From: Haberlea rhodopensis
Lineage: Eukaryota; Streptophyta; Magnoliopsida; Lamiales; Gesneriaceae
DNA length: 64,000 nt
Reading direction: 5' to 3'
Assembly: GCA_907163345.1 (NCBI GenBank)
Contig: CAJQUN010000170.1
Coordinates: 248,001-312,000 of the forward strand
Positions within the stretch are counted from its first letter, which is position 1. Each line of letters starts with the position of its first letter. Below, piece by piece: positions 32,259-44,861 of this stretch. Below the pieces are notes generated by a model. It was not told the DNA's origin. It saw only the letters and a program-made list of their open reading frames with translations, and did no database searches. A program made the translations under genes and the position numbers.

Positions 32259-32447
32259 GTTTTTGTTTTGGATCTGCCATCACGATTCATATCCCGTTTC
32301 CTGCAACGCAATCCAAGTCATATTTTCTGCCACTCCAGCTATCAACTCTCGCGAAAGGCTTCAATATAAGGGCCCTAATCCAATTCTCCGTTCAACTTAC
32401 GAGGCACTAGCATTTGATCCACATCGCATGCAGTAATCGATTCGATA

Positions 32448-35400
32448 ATGGATTGTCTGCGCAACACGCACTGCATTTCATCTCCATTCCGACCCCCGCG
32501 TCTCTCACTCGTTTACCATTCTGGAGTTTCGCTGAATGCACGCCGAAAATGCAGAAAAATGTGCGCGGCTTCGAATTCGGAAACAATGGTAAAATCGAGC
32601 GAAATTACAAGCAAAAAAGAGGAAGAATACGGGGATTTAAAGTCTTGGATGCATAGGAACGGACTTCCGCCTTGCAAAGTTGTTCTTAAAGATAGACCTT
32701 CTCATGATTCGAAGCATGTGCCGATTCACTTCGTAGCTGCCAGTGAAGATCTTCAGGTTAAATTTTGGCGTTGCCTTTTTATGTTTCGCTCAACAAATTC
32801 ATATAACTGAGCTATCGTTTACTTCATTTATAGAATCGCTTGAGCAAATAATATAAGCAGATGTATTTAGCTGCATTGTACCACAGGCAAAATAAAATTT
32901 CAAATCGATACGTATTCTAAAACAAAATTTGATGTAATTCGGCAAAATATTATTTCAAATAGATACTTATTCTATTTTTGAATTAAATTGTGATGGAATT
33001 CAGTTCTGAATTTTTCTTCTTCTCTGTTTTGCTTTCTGGTTACCTTCTAAATCCTTGATTCGATCAGAGCTTGCTAATTTCCTTTGAAAAATTGATGTTG
33101 CTGTTATAGGAAGGCGATGTTGCATTTTCTGTACCTAATTCATTGGTGGTAACACTTGAGAGGGTTTTGGGGAATGAGACTATTGGTAAGGCGTTACTCC
33201 TGATTTTATTTCTTCCCTTTGTAAATTTGTCCTGGAAGACATGTATATAACTTCTTGTGAGACAAAAATATACTTTTGAATCTTTTTGCCATTTTCTGAT
33301 GCTGGGAATAATATAATTGGATCTGGATCTCATGGAGAGGACATGTATATTTTTATTGTTAATATTGTTTAAGGTATGGTTTACAGCTTTATGTTGGTGT
33401 TATCATAGTTATTAAAAGCGCTAGGCGCCAAAAAGCGATGAACCATGGACTGGCTCAAAGCGCCAGGTGCCAGGCGAAACGTAGTCTAATAATAGACGTT
33501 ACGTGTCGAGAAAAAATAAATTTTAACTATTTAGATATGAATATTTTTTTCCAAAATGGCCAAACTATATAGGTAAGAAGCTGCTCATATTGTAATATTT
33601 GTTCATTTTTAATATAAATATTTACTACACAAGAGAGATTTGATAAAAATGAATCTCATTCAATATTAAATCAGAATTATTATTAATTATTAAAAAAAAG
33701 AAACAATAAATTAAATCTGTTTGATTGATTTAGGGTTCAATTTATTCTTAAAATATTCTTACTCTATTTTCAAATATAGTTTGTTTTACATTACTTCTTA
33801 TCATTTATTAGTATCTATGTTATATTTAAATTTTACATTTGATATAAGTAATAATGAATATGACGTGTTAATACCCTAATGTATAAATATAGGGTTTAGG
33901 CTTATTTAAATTGGCTTTGAGCTTATTGAAAATAGGATTTGGGCTTATTATTTTTATGTAATTTAAGTTCAATCATATCTACACTCTTCTTTTCCATCAA
34001 GCCATCGTCCAGGGCTTAAGCCAAAGACACCTAGGCGAATAAGCGCGGCCTGATGTATGTGTGGGGCCTCTCACGCATCAGAGGCGACATACTCTGGCCT
34101 AGCTTGGCTTCTCGCCTAGGCGAGCCAGGCGAGGGCTTTTTACAACCATGGGTGTTAGGTTTCTACTTTTTGTAATACCCGGGATCCATAAACACATACT
34201 AGACGTGAATCTCAGTGTTTTTTTGTTATAGCTTTTGTAAGAATGGCAACCTTATGCATTAGGTTCTTGTCCCTTGTGAGCTGCGGCGTGCTCCTTTTTA
34301 GATATCTTCCATACTCTTGCCCATCCTAACTCTTGGCATCATCATGCAGTTGGGATTTGTTTTTCATTGATTCTTCAATTTTGCTTTCTTTCATTTTCTG
34401 TGAATATAAAGTGTTGGATATGGTTTATTCCTAATCTTATTTCTTCAGCACAATTCATATTTTTCGCGAACTTTAGAAATAAGACTGTTGCATTTATGCA
34501 GCTGAACTTTTAACCACAAACAAGTTATCAGAATTAGCTTGTTTGGCGCTTTATCTTATGTATGAAAAGAAGCAAGGGAAAAAGTCCTTCTGGTATCCAT
34601 ATATTAGAGAGCTTGATCGTCAGAGAGGTAGGGGGCAGTTGGCAGTGGAATCCCCACTTTTATGGTCAGAGGCTGAATTAGATTACTTAACAGGAAGCCC
34701 TACGAAGGTATCTAGTCTAAGTTGAATGAAATGCAACAATGTTCAACTTTTGTGTAGCGTCATAAGTTTTCTTGGCCCCAAAACTCTTATTTATCATGTT
34801 GGTGATGGTCAGGCTGAAGTCTTGGAGAGGGCTGAAGGAATCAAGAGAGAGTATAATGAGCTCGACACTGTCTGGTTCATGGCTGGATCATTATTTCAAG
34901 TAAGTTGTTTTGGATTCTATGTAATTATTCTACAGGCTTTACCAGCTGTTTTCCTTAAATTTACTGGATATCCTCTTCAATGTTGAAAATTTGTTTACAT
35001 TTGGCAGCAATATCCCTATGATATTCCCACAGAGGCTTTCACTTTTGAGATTTTCAAACAAGCTTTTGTTGCAGTTCAATCCTGTGTAGTGCATTTGCAG
35101 GTTAGCTTTGCACAGAAAAATGATTATATTGCATAAAATCTGTGTGAACTATAACACTGAAGCGCCATTGACATTGAGAGAGTTCAGCCGTGGAAGGTAC
35201 ACCACTAATTTGGAACTCCCTTTCAATGCAGAAAGTCAGTTTGCCCAGGAGATTTGCATTGGTTCCCCTTGGACCACCATTGTTATCATATAGAAGCAAC
35301 TGCAAGGCGATGTTAACTGCTGTTGATGGGGCTGTGCAACTTGTAGTTGACCGTCCCTATAAATCCGGGGAACCTATTGTTGTCTGGTTATAACTCTTTC

Positions 35401-36700
35401 TCGCTCTCTCCCCCAGTCCCACAAAAAAGGCATGATTGTGGTGGGTGGAGGGCCGGGAGATTGGTTCAAGCTTTTTTTGGGCTTGTTCATGTGTCTGGGG
35501 ATCCTCATTTTGGAGTTTCTTTTTGTTTCTAGGTGTGGACCACAACCTAACTCAAAATTACTCATAAACTATGGTTTTGTCGATGAAGATAATTCTTGTG
35601 ATCGTATGGTGATTGAGGTGATATTTTTCGCATCTTATCTTCTCTATTGAGTTTTTCTGTCTTGATAATCACATTTTTTTCCTGTCACCTAGGCTTCTTT
35701 AAATACCGAGGATCCTCAATATCAGAACAAAAGATTGGCCGCTCAAAGAAATGGAAAGCTATCAGTACAAAATTTTCAGGTGTGAAGTAAATTGTGTTGT
35801 ACTTGATTCCTTGAGGATATCTTGAGCCAAAAAATACTCCCTTGGTACAGGTGTCTGTGGGAAAGGAAAGAGAGGCTGTAATGGACATGCTTCCTTATTT
35901 GCGACTGGGATATGTTTCTGATCCTTCGGATATGCAATCTGTTCTATCTTCTCGAGGGCCAATATGTTCAGTAAGTTCATTTTTGTGTTTATCTGTATAT
36001 AGATTGTTTGGATTTAATTCACAATCAAGATTTGAGTAGTGGTGATTACCGGCAATCATGGTGGTAGTGCTACCACTACATGAAACGATACATGTCGCTT
36101 TGAATTTTAAAATTATGTGGCACATGCCCCCCATGGATTTAGCTTTTATATGTACCCATATTGATAAAAGAGTTGATACTTATCAGATCAGTTTAAGATA
36201 CATATGAAATGGATTATCCTTCATACTTGGGAAGTTCTGATAAACACAGGTGAGTCCCTGTATGGAATATGCAGTTTTGGACCAACTAGCTGAGTATTTT
36301 ATAAAAAGGCTTGCTCGTTATCCTACTACTCTTGAGGAAGACGAGACACTGGTAACCTTCAATGAAATTTTAGATTATTCCAACTTGCATTTCACTTTTG
36401 TGCTCCAATCACTGCCTTTACTTACTGTAGCTTGCAGATAGCAATTTAAATCCAAAGCCACGAGTAGCAACACAACTTGTCAGGTTGGAGAAGAAAATAT
36501 TGAAGGCATGCTTGCAGGCAACAGTAGACCTGATAAACCAGCTACCTGATCACTCTGTATCCCCATGCCCTGCTCCTTACGCCCCGACTCTGAAATGGTA
36601 TTTCTCTCCGTCTCTTTTTATGATTAAGCAATCTTTTATCTTTTAGCATATCTTAGTATGTCTCTCATTGTCATTGTTAGTTAGATGATCATTTGACAGA
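32448..36700 (+). CDS. SET-domain protein, Rubisco LSMT-like, chloroplastic (12 exons)
   Basis: Exons inferred from GT-AG sites and reading frame: 32448-32756, 33110-33185, 34502-34707, 34813-34899, 35008-35100, 35232-35386, 35533-35617, 35693-35779, 35851-35970, 36250-36351, 36431-36597, with the last stop base in 36700. All phases join, giving 495 residues, close to the ~500 of the family. The N-terminus is rich in Ser/Arg and poor in acidic residues (transit-peptide-like; possible cleavage near KMCAAS). The SET fold covers about residues 65-310 (ELACLALYLMYEKKQG, then LINYGFVDEDN). A Rubisco LSMT substrate-binding-like helical domain follows (RYPTTLEEDETL, RVATQLVRLEKKIL). From memory it resembles Arabidopsis At5g14260/At3g07670. 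These are predicted protein-lysine methyltransferases of plastids with uncertain substrates. The usual N-H-S SAM-contact motif is not evident (SNCKAML instead). Intron 2 holds a transposon-like repeat. Confidence 0.88.
33400..34160. repeat. Transposon-like repeat in intron 2 of the SET gene
   Basis: The ends carry reiterated GCGCTAGGCGCC / CGCCTAGGCGAGCCAGGCGAG motifs flanking an AT-rich middle. TTAAAAGCGCTAGGCGCC on the left and GGCGAGGGCTTTTTACAA on the right give a partial terminal inversion. It resembles common plant non-autonomous DNA repeats with AGGCG-rich ends. No ORF. Confidence 0.5.
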
Positions 36701-37635
36701 TTCCTCAATGTCCATCGTGTACCTTCTATTGCTGGAATTCAGAAGTGGTTCAGATGGGGTGTGTGGCTAAATGAGGTTGGTGAAGTAACAATAATTTGCG
36801 TTCACCTTGTGGCTTTTGTAAGAATACATCTCATACTTCGTTTTACACTAGATATACTCTGATACTGACCTTCATTTCATAATCCTTTTTCAGGTGGATC
36901 TAATTCCTTTAGTTTCGTTTTTTTTCTGGAATACTTCGCTGTTGCATTCCATTTTCGTTTATAACACCCCTCCTCTTTTCTTTGTACTGTTGCACATTAA
37001 TTGTACAAATTGTGCTAGTTAGAACAGTATCCATCGGAGCATTAAAATACAGATAAGAAAGCACCCGAAACACTGAATTTGGGTCGGGTCTGGGCAGTTA
37101 CATTTTGTAGCACCAATAATTATCTTTTATCTATATACAAGTCTGATTAAAGAGTAAAGTATTTTAATTGGGAACTGGCAACATTGCCCTCGAAATATAT
37201 ACGAGTTCGAGAAGAGGCAAGGGCATTCATAGAAATCACCACGTACAAACTGGGACAGAAACAGGAGAGTTCGAAATATAATTCAATGCTGAGTATTCAA
37301 TTCAAATGGTGGCCAACGAATGGGTCGATCCATTATCAAATCATTTCATCCTCCTAGAAGATGAATAGATATCAATCTACATGCAATGTATTCCCAAGTA
37401 TTGCATCCTTTTTATATGAAAGAAAAACTCACAACAATGACTACTTCATTAATCTCAAGCACACGTCTCCCTCGAGTAAATAAATAAAAGGGGCACTTGC
37501 TGACTTCAAAGCAACAGTAATTTCGCATAATTAACCCGAGCAACTAACCTCAACTGAAAATGCAATCGATCCGACAACAATCTCTCCTTATCCCAAAAAC
37601 ATGATGGGAATAATGAGGGATCAGGAAAGAGCATA
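36701..37635. other. 3' UTR and intergenic DNA
   Basis: The first part is the probable 3' UTR of the SET gene, after the intron that splits its stop codon. The rest shows no ORF, repeat or RNA gene that I recognise. Confidence 0.5.
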
Positions 37636-37800
37636 TCACAACTGCAATTTGGTTCTCCACATTTCTCCGACTACTTTTCTTGGTTGCGGGTTACAAGGTT
37701 CTCTGTCTCTCTGTCCAGATGTAAAATAGAGCCACCCATTCCAAAAGCCAGCCAGCGTGGTTTTTATGCGATATGGAAGCTTTCCAATAGTAGACCATTG
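37636..37800 (-). pseudogene. Isolated terminal-exon-like ORF, unidentified
   Basis: After a 3' splice-like TTTTTATAG (minus strand, 37809-37801) an open frame of 54 codons runs to a TGA at 37636-37638. It contains IGKLPYRIKTTLAGFWNGWL and PRKVVGEMWRTKLQL. Its composition looks like a real protein, but I do not recognise the family. No upstream exon is evident; the next minus-strand coding traces are aconitase. It may be the last exon of a displaced or captured gene. Confidence 0.35.
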
Positions 37801-38559
37801 CTATAAAAATTAACACGAGCAAAAATCGTTGAATCCTTGCTCCAATAAGATAAATACGTTCAACATACCATCAAGAACACATACCAGTGTATCCAAATCA
37901 AATTAAAAACCTCCCCAACCATGATCATTCTTTTAGTCACCGGGTGTTTCTCAGTTGTGCCTCCCACGATAATTATGGAGTTACTAGTTCATGTGGCACC
38001 GAGTAGTGAACATGTAATATGGCTAGTCAAATAGAATTCTGTACTGGAGGGTTAACTAGTTACATATGCATTTCAACGATGTAGTGTGAATTGATATATG
38101 TACATAGGTCGTTGATCGTTGATTTACCAATAAACATATAACAAATCCCAAATTAAAACAAAAAGGATTATCAAAGATCAAATACTTGGGTACGTTCGTT
38201 ACCTAGGCTTGGCAATTCTATTGTCTTTATATGTGTTGTAATTGAATAGAGCATTATAATCAATATTAATTCCAAATTGACATTCTTCGATCACATGTAA
38301 ATAAAACTCTGTTTTTTCATTGTCAAGATATCCTTTACCTCAACATTAAATATCCTTAACTGTATAAAAAAAATACAATTAATTATGATGTGGCTATTTA
38401 CAAAAATTAAACTAAGAACTTCAAAGAACAACAACAACAATGTCTGCAAAACACAATCACATCTGATGAATGTAAATAGGCATGTAAAGTGCACCAAGTT
38501 AGAGTACCATGGATTAGCTTCACACGTTAGATATTTACGACAACGTAGTTTTCGACATA
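37801..38559. other. Intergenic DNA, nothing recognised
   Basis: AT-rich, no ORF with protein-like content and no repeat that I can link to others in the window. Confidence 0.4.
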
Positions 38560-40720
38560 ACATTTTCTGATATAGCAGCCCCAACTGATTCATCAAGTTC
38601 TCCAGAATTTCCAATGCATTTGTGCAGCCATAACCCACAATATTGAAGCCTTGCTCATTAAGATAATTTTGTAGCCTAGTGCAACATTAAGAGAAGCAAT
38701 ACTTAATTGTTTTATTTGACCAACTATTGCCTTAAGATTTAAAATCACAGGCAATACCTCTGCTGCAAGTATTTTGTAACAACTCCAGAGCCTGGGGCAA
38801 GGCTTGTCTCCACCCATGGTTTCACCTGATAGATTATCGCCATGAGTTTAGAATTCAAAAGAAGTCTTTGATTGAATAAACAGTTCAGCTTGTTATAAAC
38901 GTATGAACCTAAAGATCAAGCTCGCAAGCGTTTTTGGCGACAAGGCCTGCCCCAAGCATGACACTGGGGTTTGATGTATTTGTACAACTCGTGATAGGCG
39001 CAATCACAACACTACCATGCTTAAGCTCAGCAGGCTGACCATGGAATGAAAATTTTACCATTGTTTCTTGTGCTTCCTTCGGCACAGCAAAGCCCTAATC
39101 ACAGTTAGATGAAATTAGCAAGGTAATAAAGAGAAGAACATACTGACTTTATGATACTTCGACATGGTCGTGCTTCTTTCAAGTTATTTCAAAGCAATAA
39201 TAGAGCACTAAACTCACAATTCACCAGTATCAAGCGACAAAAAGCCATGAATAGATATAGAGTGACCTTTATAAAGATACAAAAAATGTTTCTAGCTTTC
39301 AAAAAATTTAGTGTACTAAAACACTGAACTCAAAGCAAATTTTAAAACTACCTTGAATCCAACTTTATTATCAAGGCAAGAATGCCAATCAACTTTCATT
39401 TCTTTCAAAGGGACCGATCATGAAGCTTGTAAAGAAACGACTATGAGCTATCCCCAAAATATGCAACTTGAAACAGGAGGGTGAGTGGAAAACCCCTTGT
39501 TACACACCTCTTTGGCCCTGACATGCATGGTTCAACATCTGCCAACTCTAATTCCAAATAAGATGACTACACTCTTTTTTGTTGAGGCTACCATGCAGAG
39601 AAAATAAAATTTGAGGTGAGAAAGGAAACCAAGAAAAACACTGCACCAAGTAATCTTCTCAATCAATATTAAGCTCTACTTCGTTGTAATCCACAAACAT
39701 GTTGCGCACAGATAACCTTCTATCATTACCACCTGAACGTATAAAAGAGGTTACTTATAAATTTAAAGAAACAGAACAGATTAATCATTTATTTACAATT
39801 TTTCTAATGAAAATAAATTGTGCTTACAGTTTCATCGCTTCTCACGGTTAATTTGAGGTATTTTAAAGTGACATGATCTACAGGGAAGAACCCCATTGTA
39901 GCACCATATTCCAGAGACATGTTTGCAATGGTGGCTCTGTCAGCTAGTGATATCTTACACACACCCTCACCTGAACATAGTTACACAGGCAATCAGCTAA
40001 TTTATCCTCTGACGAAACAAACTTTAAGAATCCCTCAAAATCAATGAAAAGGTACCATAAACTTCAACAAATTTTCCAACACCACCATGCTTCCTTAGCA
40101 TTTGTGAGACAGTTAAAACCAAGTCAGTGGCAGTGACACCATTTCGTAATTTCGCAGATAAATCCAACAACCCCAGGTAATACCATGCTCATGAGCTATA
40201 GAAAAATAAAATAGCATCAGCCACACATTGCAGCAAGCACTAAACCGTCAATCATGGTGGTGTGAGAATCAGTCCCAACCACACTATCAGGGTAGAGTAT
40301 GCCATCAGTATTGAAGACAACTCACCCGCCCAAGATATTTGAGATTGACCTAAGCAATACAGCGGAAAGAACCCTGTTAATTTCGCTGTATCATCTTATA
40401 TCATTAAGGAACAACACAACCTCGATTAAAATCCTTTTTTGCACAAAAGATAAAGGTTGTACAAACGAAAAGTTGAGGGAAATATGAAATATGAATGACA
40501 TTAAATAGCCTGTGCTAATATATTTATGCTCTAGTACCTGGTGCATAATACCAGAACCGGGAGCAACAACAAGCATATTGTGGAAAGCAGTTGATCCATC
40601 TCTCCTTGTCTCTGGAATTCAAGCTCCATGTTTGCTTGGACAACATTTTCTGACATGGCAACATCAACTTGAACAGAGTGATCGATAACAAGATCAACAG
40701 GAACCTGCAAGCCACAAGGA
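38560..40720 (-). pseudogene. Aconitate hydratase gene fragment (introns retained)
   Basis: Minus-strand exon-like blocks occur in the correct order: VPVDLVIDHSVQVDVA (about 40700), YPDSVVGTDSHTTMIDG (40300-40250), GVTATDLVLTVSQMLRKHGG (40140-40050), SLADRATIANMSLEYGATMG (39950-39880), NMFVDYNEVE (39710), EMKVDWHSCLDNKVGF (39410-39360), GFAVPKEAQETMVKF (39100), APITSCTNTSNPSVMLGAGL (39000-38940), VKPWVETSLAPGSGVVTKY (38815), LNEQGFNIVGYGC (38670-38625). These include the Fe-S ligand stretch CTNTSNPS. Intron-like gaps with GT/AG remain, so it is not a processed copy. The N-terminus and the whole C-terminal swivel domain are missing. Frameshifts occur, for example one base lost after GYGC. It is a truncated, dead duplicate of an aconitase. 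Confidence 0.85.
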
Positions 40721-40746
40721 TATTGGAAGCAGAAACCATGGTTCAT

Positions 40747-41441
40747 CTGTGAACATAAAAATATCCTTTGCTTTCTTTATAAAAAGTTTTTACAAGAAAT
40801 CATAATTGCATATTATTCAGATTTGTTTATTTATATAACAAATCTCTCATACTTTATTCTCAAATCATTTCTTTATCCCTCATTTCAATATTATCCATCA
40901 CTTATATAATCACCTGTCATATAGTATCATGTATCTTATTAATAAATATATAAAAATACTCAAATACCTATATAACAAGTGCGGAGTAGTGTGTGTGAGA
41001 TTGAAGAAAGTGGAGATATTTTGGTGAGATGAGTGGGCCAGATGAGTTGGCCTTTTAACATCGAATTCACTATAACACACAGAAAGGTATGGCAAGCACA
41101 GCAACTGGCGATCAAAATATGATGACTCCCCCAATAGTAAATCTGAGGAAAATAAGACACAAATTCCTTAGAGAACCATCTACACTTATTATATTGTCAA
41201 ATTTGATTCTATGCTCCTACAAAAGGCTCAGATCCTGCTATCAAGAATTTTTTAGACTACTTGACTCCAAAATTTGCTTTGTTGATGAGGTGTGCATTTG
41301 CATAACATTTATGATCAAGAACAAGTTTGACCGTAGAATTCATAGCTTAAAAAATAGTTTATTAACCGACACTTTAACGCATTTTTTTCTGACAAAAAGT
41401 GAATTAGAAACAATGTTATATTCGGATACAGTTCTTAAACT
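40747..41441. other. Intergenic DNA
   Basis: No gene recognised; AT-rich with short pyrimidine runs. Confidence 0.4.
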
Positions 41442-41707
41442 GAGCCTTTATTAAGGAGGAGAAACCATGTTTTTTTTGGCTTACGAAAAATTGCTTTTTT
41501 AAAGTACTTACTAAAAATAGTGATAAGATTCTCGAGATTCAATGACACACGAGGATAGAATTTCAAACTCTTGTGAGCCTTTATTAAGGAGGAGAAACCA
41601 TGTTTTTTTTGGCTTACGAAAAATTGCTTTTTTAAAGTACTTACTAAAAATAGTGATAAGATTCTCTAGATTCAATGACACACGAGGATAGAATTTCAAA
41701 CTCTTGT
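41442..41707 (+). repeat. Perfect-length tandem duplication, 2 x 133 bp
   Basis: Copies at 41442-41574 and 41575-41707 differ at one base only (CTCGAGA versus CTCTAGA). Each begins GAGCCTTTATTAAGGAGGAG and ends CAAACTCTTGT. Confidence 0.95.
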
Positions 41708-41799
41708 TTTGCCAAGGACTTAAAAATCAAGCAAAAGACGCGGAATTGACAAATAAAAACAATTTATTGACCCAACACAAAGAACAAAACGACTCAACT

Positions 41800-42060
41800 A
41801 ACAAAATAAACCCCTACCCGTTGCTTATCCAAGCAAGAACCTCGGTATATGATTCGAACATCGACCCGTTGTCTGTAGTTGAGACAAGAACATTGGTATG
41901 TAAAATCGCACCTCGACCCATCGCTTAACACGAAGCAGGAAACAAAGGTTTCAACATGCACCTTGACCCACTACTTAGAAAAGTAGGAACCTCGATATCA
42001 ACATGACGCACCTCGACCCACTACTTAGAAAAGTAGTAACCTCGGTATCAAATGACGAAC
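41800..42060. repeat. Degenerate minisatellite
   Basis: Five or so imperfect units contain CACCTCGACCCA(C/T), a short stem (CTACTTAGAAAAGTAG) and AACCTCGGTATC. The last two units are nearly identical (41964-42003 and 42007-42052). Confidence 0.65.
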
Positions 42061-43483
42061 GCCACAAGGAATACTCCTTGATTAGTTCCAAGAATAGGAT
42101 AAATTGGATCCATGAGAGAAAACCTTCCACAAAGCAAAGAGCCACGTTTTTTTGGATGAATGTTGTTGTATATCCCATTAAAATGATTGAATACAAGTAT
42201 TTATATGAATCATTAACTTTCCATGACCTAATGGGCTCATAACAAGCTCAATACAACATTTTTCTTAGCCCATCTAACAATAAATCGAAAATAACATGAT
42301 AATAACTTAAATAAAAGCCTACTAATATCTAATTCAATCCAAACTAGCACAATCACTAAATATGAATATAATGATGATCCAAAACATTATGTAGAATCTA
42401 TGCTTTTGATTTTGGACTTGTATGTCTATTTGAAGCTCTTCATGAATCTCACATCAAATAGTTTCTGCATCTGAATATTATTGTTTTTCAAAAAAATTGT
42501 TTCTTTTTTTGTAAATCTAAATGAAATAGGTATGTATCAACAGTAAAATTGGTTTGGGCAAACCATTTTTAGTATGATAACAGCTTAAAGGCCATTGACA
42601 GTAGAAAGGAGACTGATATCAAATGCAAATACTACACTTTACAGCTCTTTAAGTCCACTATCCTGCCTTTGATTATTTTGATGATGGGGGACTTGCATTT
42701 CTCGTTGAGTGGGTTATCTTCTGGTGGAGGTCATCATATCTTGAGATTTCCCCTTAATCCTTCGATTTGTGCAAGAAGAAGCTTTTGAGAGGGACCTTCC
42801 GTAGCATCCGATCGATCTTAATTTCGTACATTTCCCAACACCAATAAGAAGTCAAAACACAAATAAGAGTTATGTCATTTGATCTCAAGAAAGTGATTTG
42901 GAGATAAAACGAAACAATAGAAAATTCAGATTTGAGACTCTGTAGATATGGGAGGGAAGCTTGTCCTGCAAAATATGCTCACAGAAACAAGCTTGGATGA
43001 GAAATTTAGAAAACGGAGACTTCGAGTTCACTATACTAGGTCAAAAAAGAAGTTGTGAGGCCCTACTTTCATTTCTAAATTTGACACAACATTTCTACCA
43101 ACCAATTTTAGAAGAAAAGTTCTCCCGTTAATTGAGAAGAGAAGGCCGACTGACAAAGAAAACACACTACTAGCAACACCAAAAACATGGCTGATAAAGT
43201 CGTTCCACTAAAAAAAAATTTAGTTATATATAGATAGATAGATGATATCAAAGTCAGATGCTGATTGAATATTAGGTTTTAAAATAACATTTACTTTCGT
43301 CCGTAAAGTTACAACTAAACCAACACCATAAAGTTAAATGACGCATTCATGAATCATACATCCAAAACAAGCAATTTCAAACCATCATAGCTCAGACTCA
43401 ATACAACAACATTTCGTTAACTTAATTGTATAAAATATTACACACGATGATGTAAAAGCATCAAAAAATAGAATTTTTATATT
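42061..43483. other. Intergenic DNA
   Basis: No recognisable gene. The last ~300 bases are probably the 3' UTR of the minus-strand TLC gene. Confidence 0.4.
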
Positions 43484-44209
43484 CTACATCACTTTCTTCA
43501 CCACTTCTTCCCTCTTTTCCCTATATAAAACAGTCCAAAGATTCGAAATCCACAGTATACTAACTGAAATTGCCACCACCACAACAAAAAGCCACGATAT
43601 CCACACCCACTGCGGTATGGCATTGTTACCAGCCCCGCTAACAAGCATTTGATACACAAAATAAGGCGCCAAGAAACCCCTGACGACAGTGTACAAAGCG
43701 TAAAAGGGAGGGGACAAGAAATCATAGAGTTTGGCCGCAAATTTGAGATCCGATCGGCGAGCACCTGCCAGAGTCCACAGGTTCTGGCAGAAGCTGGTGA
43801 CCTCGGCCAGGATGAGAAGCACGAGAATCGCGAAGGCCCCGTGATAAGCAACGTAGCGACATGTCAAGAAGACGAAGAGAGTGCACAAATGGTGGCCGAT
43901 GTAGAGAATGTCGGTGGGGGAAAAGATGAACAAGTGGAGGAGATCCATCAAGAAATAGGCAATGCTGTATTCGAGAACGAGATTCTGTAGCGGGGTGTTT
44001 GGGGAGTGAAAATTGACGGTGGGGTCGGAGAGAATAGCGTAAGAGGCTAAGAATACGGCAGGGGTGCCGTGAGCTAGGGATATGGTGCAGCTGGAAGCTT
44101 CGGGCCTCAGGTCTGGGGCCCAAGCCCGGAAAAGGATAAAAAAAGCAGTGAAGTATACGATGAAGTACATAATCAGAAACAAGGGAAGGGGATCTGTATC
44201 CTCCATCAT
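43484..44209 (-). CDS. TLC domain-containing membrane protein
   Basis: A single-exon ORF of 241 residues. It begins MMEDTDPLPLFLIMYFIVYF and holds about six to seven hydrophobic segments. The TLC (TRAM-LAG1-CLN8) pattern is visible: EYSIAYFLMDLLHLF, then YIGHHLCTLFVFLTCRYV and LAEVTSFCQNLWTLA. It ends in a basic tail (YREKREEVVKKVM). From memory it matches Arabidopsis At5g14285/At3g27270 type proteins, annotated only as TLC-domain proteins of endomembranes with probable lipid-related function. It is a direct neighbour of the GTE gene on the same strand, with 652 bases between GTE stop and TLC start. The length fits the family and no damage is seen. Confidence 0.9.
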   Translation of the reverse strand: MMEDTDPLPLFLIMYFIVYFTAFFILFRAWAPDLRPEASSCTISLAHGTPAVFLASYAILSDPTVNFHSPNTPLQNLVLEYSIAYFLMDLLHLFIFSPTDILYIGHHLCTLFVFLTCRYVAYHGAFAILVLLILAEVTSFCQNLWTLAGARRSDLKFAAKLYDFLSPPFYALYTVVRGFLAPYFVYQMLVSGAGNNAIPQWVWISWLFVVVVAISVSILWISNLWTVLYREKREEVVKKVM

Positions 44210-44861
44210 TTGAAGAATGGGGAGAGGCAGATGATGGGTTTTAGCTATTTATGGCGGCGATTTCTATGTTAGGAGATTAGGTGCCTATGTTTATTGACTT
44301 TATATTATTTTAAAAAAAAATACATCCTTGAATTCTACTTCAGCCGTTGGATTTCCAACTCTAACAATCATAGCAAGAGTCTCGAGTTTTGTATTCTAAA
44401 CTTGCAAATCCACGGATTCATCTCATTATGCAGAATGACACAAAGGAATAATACGGTTTCAAACTCATATTTATATTTATAAGAAATAACAAATAAAAAA
44501 GCATCCGAAATAACACAAACCCCCACACATATATACGTCATTTGCCCACTTTCTCCCTCTAAAACCTTGTTTGACAACCATACCTTCCCCCAAAACGTTT
44601 CCAACGCCAACATTTGTGGCACACGTGTTCATATTAATCATCCACACACGAATAACTTAAATCTCCAAAGTGTCGGTCTGTCTCTCCTTGTTTCTACCTG
44701 TAATTTTTTTCCCATGTTTGTTCCCCAAGAATTTAAAAGACTATTTGCATGCACCACTTCTTTTTCTTTTTCTTCATTTTTTTTATTTTAGCTCGAGCAT
44801 CAGGTTCTCCATATATTTGCTCCTATAACATCAGGGTGGCAAAAGAAGATGGGGGAAGAGA
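44210..44861. other. TLC promoter / GTE 3' flank
   Basis: No ORF with coding character. It should hold the 3' UTR of the GTE gene and the promoter of the TLC gene. Confidence 0.45.
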
